A stretch of 9,492 nt of DNA from Oscillospiraceae bacterium (lineage in GTDB: Bacteria; Bacillota_A; Clostridia; Oscillospirales; Oscillospiraceae). The notes below the pieces were generated by a model, which was not told where the DNA came from, did not search any database, and saw nothing but the letters and a program-made list of their open reading frames with translations. Position numbers and translations under genes: made by a program. How positions within the stretch are numbered: the stretch's first letter is position 1; each line of letters opens with the position of its first letter. The stretch spans positions 1-9,492 of the forward strand of contig JAETOP010000129.1 of assembly GCA_021771675.1 (NCBI GenBank), given 5' to 3'. Below, one piece after another: positions 5,825-9,492 of the stretch.

Positions 5825-7195
5825 ATGGTATCTCCCGCACTGCTCATCCTGCACCTGGTGATCGCAATCGCCATCATTCTGGTGTGCATTATCGTCCTGA
5901 AGCTCAACGCCTCCATCGGCATGATTATCGCCTGCCTGTACATGGGCGTCATGGGCGGCCTGGGCGTGATGGACACCGTATCCACCATCTCCTCCGGCTT
6001 CGGCAACATGATGACCGGCATCGGCCTGCCCATTGGCTTCGGCGTCATTCTGGGCCAACTGCTCAATGACAGCGGCGCCGCCAGCGTCATCGCCGACAAG
6101 ATTGTCTCCGCCTTTCCGGAGAAGCGGGCCATGTGGGCCATCTCCCTGGCCGGCTTCGTGCTGTCCATCCCCGTGTTCTTTGATGTCACCTTTGTCATTC
6201 TGATCCCCATTGGCATCACCATCGCTGCCAAGATCAACAAGAAGATGTGCTACGTCACCGGCTGCCTGACCATCGGCGCCACCACCGCCCACTGCGTGGT
6301 CCCTCCCACCCCCAATCCCCTGGCCGCCGCCGACATCTTCGGCTTCGACCTGGGCATCATGATGGGTGTTGGCCTGGTGGTTGGCCTCATCACCGTGCTC
6401 ATCAGCGACTTCGTGTTCATCAAGATCCAGGACAAGGGCATCTGGAACGAGGACAAGGATGTGAACCACAGCTCCAACGTGGTCACCGAGCTGCTGGAGT
6501 CCGCCAAGCGCGACGCCGCCGCCAACCGTCCCCGTCCCTCCCTGGCCATGAGCCTGCTGCCCATCATCATCCCCATCGTCTGCATCCTGGCCGGTACCGC
6601 CGGCAACGCCCTGTTCGACGAATCCCCCGTCATCTGCAAGTTCCTGGGCGAGAAGGTCATCGCCATGCTGCTGGGCACCCTGGGCGCTTATCTCGTCAGC
6701 ATCAAGTACATCGGCCGTGAGAACTTTGAGAAGTCTGCCGGCGAGGCTCTGAAGAGCGCCGGCGTGGTGCTTCTGATTACTGGTGCGGGCGGTAGCTTCT
6801 CCTCCGTCATCGCCGCCACCGGCATCGGCAACTCCATCGTCTCCCTGCTGAGTACCGGTACCAATTCCGTGATCCCCGCGATGTTCCTGTGCTACCTGAT
6901 CGGCATGATCTTCCGTGTGGCCCAGGGCTCCGGCACCGTGGCTGGAATGACCTCCATGACCATCATGGCCACCGTGGCTCCCGTCATCGGCTGCCACCCT
7001 GTGTGGCTGGCTCTAGCCTGCCTGTCCGGCGGCAACTCCATCGGCCACGTCAACGACTCCGGTTTCTGGGTGGCCACCAATATGTCTGGTCTGACCGTCA
7101 CCGGCGGTTTGAAGACCTATACCCTGGGCTCCTTCATCTCCTCTGTGTGCATCTTCGTGCTGGCCCTGATCGGTGCCCTGGTCATCCCCCTGTAA
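5825..7195 (+). CDS. GntP-family sugar-acid permease
   Basis: 456-residue integral membrane transporter of the GntP family, proton symporters for gluconate and related acids. About a dozen hydrophobic segments run through the protein, the first at residues 5-26. Family motifs are clear: SIPVFFDVTFVILIPIG (114-130), HCVVPPTPNPLAAADIFG (156-173), ITGAGGSF (318-325), RVAQGSGTVAG (364-374) and GGNSIGHVNDSGFW (402-415). A long charged loop sits near residues 200-240. The length is normal. AAGGAAG precedes the ATG by about nine bases. It follows the LarA-like gene after 107 bases containing a hairpin and precedes the dehydratase subunits by 52 bases. In this context it should bring the pathway substrate across the cytoplasmic membrane. 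GntP members move gluconate, idonate, fructuronate, glycerate and others, so the family alone does not fix the substrate. Confidence 0.95.
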   Translation: MVSPALLILHLVIAIAIILVCIIVLKLNASIGMIIACLYMGVMGGLGVMDTVSTISSGFGNMMTGIGLPIGFGVILGQLLNDSGAASVIADKIVSAFPEKRAMWAISLAGFVLSIPVFFDVTFVILIPIGITIAAKINKKMCYVTGCLTIGATTAHCVVPPTPNPLAAADIFGFDLGIMMGVGLVVGLITVLISDFVFIKIQDKGIWNEDKDVNHSSNVVTELLESAKRDAAANRPRPSLAMSLLPIIIPIVCILAGTAGNALFDESPVICKFLGEKVIAMLLGTLGAYLVSIKYIGRENFEKSAGEALKSAGVVLLITGAGGSFSSVIAATGIGNSIVSLLSTGTNSVIPAMFLCYLIGMIFRVAQGSGTVAGMTSMTIMATVAPVIGCHPVWLALACLSGGNSIGHVNDSGFWVATNMSGLTVTGGLKTYTLGSFISSVCIFVLALIGALVIPL

Positions 7196-7247
7196 GGCGT
7201 TTCATTCATAACAAACGGTCCGCGAATCGGAAAAGGAGTAATCAGCC

Positions 7248-7538
7248 ATGCGCAATGCAATGATCATCGACGCGAAGGACAATGTGGCTGTCGCCATCGA
7301 GCCCATCGCCAAGGGCGACAACGCCGTGTATGTTTATGAGGGTAGGGAAGTCAGCCTGCCCGCTCTGGAGGACATCACCATCTACCACAAGCTGGCTACC
7401 CGGGATATCGCAAAGGGCGAGCCTGTGGTGAAGTACGGCGAGCACATCGGCATCGCCTCCAGCGACATCAAGGCCGGTGAGCACGTCCACGTTCACAACG
7501 TGGAGGGCCACCGGGAAAACCTGGAAGCGAAAGAGTAA
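7248..7538 (+). CDS. UxaA-type dehydratase/lyase, small (SAF-domain) subunit
   Basis: 96-residue SAF-domain protein equal to the N-terminal domain of altronate and galactarate dehydratases, and to the small subunit SuyA of (R)-sulfolactate sulfo-lyase. Signature pieces are KDNVAVAIEPIAKGD near residues 10-24, the central YHKLATRDIAKGE (usually GHK, here YHK), VKYGEHIGIASSDI at 61-74 and GEHVHVHNVEG at 77-87. It has no catalytic site of its own and is expected to pack against the large subunit. AAGGAG stands nine bases before the ATG. The stop is 14 bases from the next start, and that gene's Shine-Dalgarno overlaps this stop codon, so the two subunits should be made in equal amounts. In many bacteria the two domains are one chain of about 500 residues; here they are separate genes. 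Confidence 0.9.
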   Translation: MRNAMIIDAKDNVAVAIEPIAKGDNAVYVYEGREVSLPALEDITIYHKLATRDIAKGEPVVKYGEHIGIASSDIKAGEHVHVHNVEGHRENLEAKE

Positions 7539-7552
7539 GGAGGAAACGAGCA

Positions 7553-8716
7553 ATGACTTTTTACGGTTATAAGCGTCCCGACGGCCGCGTGGGCGTCCGG
7601 AACTACGTGCTGATCCTGCCCGCCAGCGTCTGCGCCTCCGATACTACCCGCATCATCGCCCAGCAGGTGGTGGGCTCCGTCACCTTCAACAACCAGCAGG
7701 GCTGCTCTCAGGTGGCCTCCGACCAGCAGCTGACCATGGATGTCATGGCGGGCTATGCCGCCAACCCCAATGTCTACGGCACCGTGGTGGTGTCCCTGGG
7801 CTGTGAGAACTGCCAGATGGATCTGGTGGTGAAGGCCATCCAGGCGCGGACCAACAAGCCCATCAAGCAGGTCATCATCCAGGAGGCTGGCGGCACGCTG
7901 AAGGCCGTGGACATGGCCGTCCGCTACGCCAAGGAGATGGTGGCGGAAGCCTCTCTGCTCCAGAAGCAGGAGTTCCCCATCTCCGAGCTCATCGTGGGCA
8001 CCGAGTGCGGCGGCTCCGACCCCACCAGTGGCCTGGCCGCCAACCCCGTCATCGGCGAGATGAGCGACCGCATCGTGGCCGCCGGCGGCACCTCCATCCT
8101 GTCCGAGACCACCGAGTTCATCGGCGCTGAGCACATCCTGGCCCGCCGCGCCGCCACCCCCGAGGTCCATGACCGTATCTTCGAGATCGTCCACCGCTAC
8201 GAGGCCGCTCTGCGGCTGGTGGGTGAGGAGGTCCGGGAGGGCAATCCCTCTCCGGGCAACAAGGCCGGCGGCATCACCACCCTGGAGGAGAAGTCCCTGG
8301 GCTGCATCCACAAGGGCGGCCACAGCCCCGTCAACGCCGTGTATGACTACGCCAAGCAGGTGGAGTCCAAGCAGGGCCTGGTCATCATGGACACCCCGGG
8401 CAATGACCCCTCCTCCGTGGCGGCCATGGTGGCAGGCGGCGCTCAGGTGGTGGTATTCTCCAGCGGCCGGGGCACTCCTACCGGCAACCCCATCGCCCCT
8501 GTCATCAAGATCACCGGCAACAAGCTGACCTTTGCTAAGATGGAGGACAATATCGACCTGGACGCCTCTCCTCTCATCTACGGTACCAAGACTCTGGAGG
8601 AGCTGGGCAGTGACCTGCTGAACATGGTGGTGGAGACCGCCTGCGGCAAGCAGACCAAGGCCGAATCCCTGGGCTTCACCGAAATGGCCATCGCCCGGGT
8701 GTGCAACTACGTGTAA
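7553..8716 (+). CDS. UxaA-type dehydratase/lyase, large catalytic subunit
   Basis: 387-residue protein of the altronate dehydratase (UxaA/GarD) large-domain family, which eliminates water (or sulfite in SuyB) from 2-hydroxy acids to form 2-keto acids. Motifs in order: RPDGRVGVRNYVLILP (8-23), QGCSQ (49-53), ANPNVYG and LGCENCQ (70-88), EAGGT (111-115), GTECGGSDPTSG (149-160), SETTEFIGAEHIL (184-196), GNKAGGITTLEEKSLG (235-250) and FSSGRGTPTGNP (302-313). C27, C51, C84, C87 and C152 are candidate metal-site residues. Relatives that I remember have HQHGC before the first cysteine motif; here it is NNQQGC, so the active site may differ. The start follows AAGGAGG (7537-7543). The sizes of the pair match both split altronate-type dehydratases and SuyAB, so the reaction should be recorded as elimination from an unidentified hydroxy acid. 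Cytoplasmic. Confidence 0.9.
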   Translation: MTFYGYKRPDGRVGVRNYVLILPASVCASDTTRIIAQQVVGSVTFNNQQGCSQVASDQQLTMDVMAGYAANPNVYGTVVVSLGCENCQMDLVVKAIQARTNKPIKQVIIQEAGGTLKAVDMAVRYAKEMVAEASLLQKQEFPISELIVGTECGGSDPTSGLAANPVIGEMSDRIVAAGGTSILSETTEFIGAEHILARRAATPEVHDRIFEIVHRYEAALRLVGEEVREGNPSPGNKAGGITTLEEKSLGCIHKGGHSPVNAVYDYAKQVESKQGLVIMDTPGNDPSSVAAMVAGGAQVVVFSSGRGTPTGNPIAPVIKITGNKLTFAKMEDNIDLDASPLIYGTKTLEELGSDLLNMVVETACGKQTKAESLGFTEMAIARVCNYV

Positions 8717-8749
8717 CGGGTACGAATCTATCAAAAGAGGTCTCTGAAT

Positions 8750-9492
8750 ATGAATAAGAAATATGTCGTGATGGACGGCAACACCGCCGCCGCCCATGTG
8801 GCCTACGCCTTTACCGAGGTAGCGGCCATCTATCCCATCACTCCCTCCTCCCCCATGGCGGAGAAGGTGGACGAGTGGTCCGCCAAGGGCCGGAAGAACC
8901 TGTTCGGCTCCACCGTGGACGTCATCCAGATGCAGTCCGAGGCCGGCGCCGCCGGCACCTGCCACGGCTCCCTGCAGGCCGGCGCCCTGACCACCACCTT
9001 TACCTCTTCCCAGGGCCTGATGCTGATGATCCCCGCCATGTACGCCATGGGCGGCCAGTTCTTGCCCAGCGTCATGCACATCGCCTCCCGCGTGGTGACC
9101 TCCAACCACCACTCCATCTTCGGCGACCACACCGACTTCATGACCTGCCGCACCACCGGCTACGCCATGCTGATGTCCTCCTGCCCCCAGGAGGCCATGG
9201 ACCTGGGCGCCGTCGCCCACCTGTCCGCCATCAGCGGCAAGTACGCCTTCATGCACTGCTTTGACGGCTTCCGCACCTCTCACGAGATGCAGCGCATCGA
9301 GGCCCTGGACTACGAGGACCTCCGGCCCCTCATCGACCAGGACGCCCTGAAGGCCTTCCGCCGCCAGTCCCTGAACCCGGAGCACCCCACCAACCGGGGC
9401 AATAACGTCAACCCCGATGTGTACTTCCAGTGCAAGGAGGGCGCCAACGAGAAGGCCGCCTCTATTCCCGACACCGTCCAGCACTACATGGA
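8750..9492 (+). CDS. nifJ: Pyruvate:ferredoxin (flavodoxin) oxidoreductase, N-terminal part
   Basis: First 247 codons of a PFOR, cut by the window end; complete enzymes are about 1170 residues. PFOR oxidises pyruvate with CoA to acetyl-CoA and CO2 and reduces ferredoxin, using thiamine diphosphate and iron-sulfur clusters. The visible part is domain I with YPITPSS at 28-34 (T31), QSEAGAAG at 62-69 (E64), R114 and FDGFRTSHE at 171-179. T31, E64 and R114 fall at the same numbers as the pyruvate- and thiamine-contacting residues I recall from the Desulfovibrio africanus enzyme. The start is ATG 8750 with AAAGAGG about nine bases upstream, 33 bases after the dehydratase stop, so it is probably co-transcribed with that cluster. 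It could be a dedicated pathway copy or the general PFOR gene. Related 2-oxoacid oxidoreductases cannot be excluded until the rest is seen, but the conserved residues favour pyruvate. Confidence 0.93.
   Translation, partial: MNKKYVVMDGNTAAAHVAYAFTEVAAIYPITPSSPMAEKVDEWSAKGRKNLFGSTVDVIQMQSEAGAAGTCHGSLQAGALTTTFTSSQGLMLMIPAMYAMGGQFLPSVMHIASRVVTSNHHSIFGDHTDFMTCRTTGYAMLMSSCPQEAMDLGAVAHLSAISGKYAFMHCFDGFRTSHEMQRIEALDYEDLRPLIDQDALKAFRRQSLNPEHPTNRGNNVNPDVYFQCKEGANEKAASIPDTVQHYM

Noticed and set aside
5780..6997. 405-codon minus-strand frame opposite the permease gene
   Set aside because: Composition is almost only Gly, Asp, His, Ala and Gln, a typical shadow of a high-GC3 membrane protein gene; the plus-strand GntP motifs are unmistakable.
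7493..9484. 663-codon open frame on the minus strand
   Set aside because: It lies opposite the UxaA-type large subunit and PFOR genes, whose G/C-biased third positions keep the antisense frame open. Its protein is a Gly/His/Val/Asp-rich string with no family match.
1..9492. CRISPR array, toxin-antitoxin pair or defence system
   Set aside because: No regularly spaced repeats and no recognisable defence or toxin genes were found; the repeats present are isolated pairs.

Overview
The window looks like the chromosome of a GC-rich anaerobic Firmicute, most likely a gut member of class Clostridia (an Oscillospiraceae-type genome is my best guess). The reasons are tRNA genes with encoded CCA, strong AGGAGG ribosome binding sites, a pyruvate:ferredoxin oxidoreductase, a GntP permease, and a small gene coupled to an integrase in the way of clostridial integrative elements. 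The genus cannot be fixed from the sequence alone.

Left part (1-260): two tRNA genes on the plus strand, tRNA-Glu(TTC) and tRNA-Val(CAC), separated by a hairpin and closed by a Rho-independent terminator. Next comes a decayed integrative element (about 261-3150). A tyrosine recombinase gene on the minus strand faces the tRNA-Val 3' end and is translationally coupled to a small 101-residue gene. Then about 800 bases hold no convincing gene but several inverted and direct repeats. The element ends with the C-terminal remnant of an IS110-family transposase, flanked on its 3' side by a large nested inverted repeat.

Right part (3150-9492): a promoter with a 13-bp operator-like palindrome precedes a LacI-family regulator. 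Five genes follow on the same strand with short gaps: a LarA-like (lactate racemase superfamily) 2-hydroxyacid racemase/epimerase, a GntP-family sugar-acid permease, the SAF-domain small subunit and the catalytic large subunit of a split UxaA-type dehydratase/lyase, and the start of a pyruvate:ferredoxin oxidoreductase cut by the window edge. The antisense strand of these high-GC3 genes is full of spurious long open frames.

Working model (inference): the permease imports a 2-hydroxy (sugar) acid, the LarA-like enzyme inverts its C2 centre, and the UxaA-type enzyme eliminates from it to give a 2-keto acid. Pyruvate made directly or downstream is oxidised to acetyl-CoA and reduced ferredoxin. 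The LacI-type protein probably senses the substrate or an intermediate. The substrate is not identifiable from sequence. Sugar acids such as altronate- or gluconate-like compounds are the natural guess, and sulfolactate is an alternative because SuyAB has the same two-subunit architecture. The combination of a LarA-type epimerase with a split UxaA-type enzyme and a PFOR gene is the most interesting part of the window.
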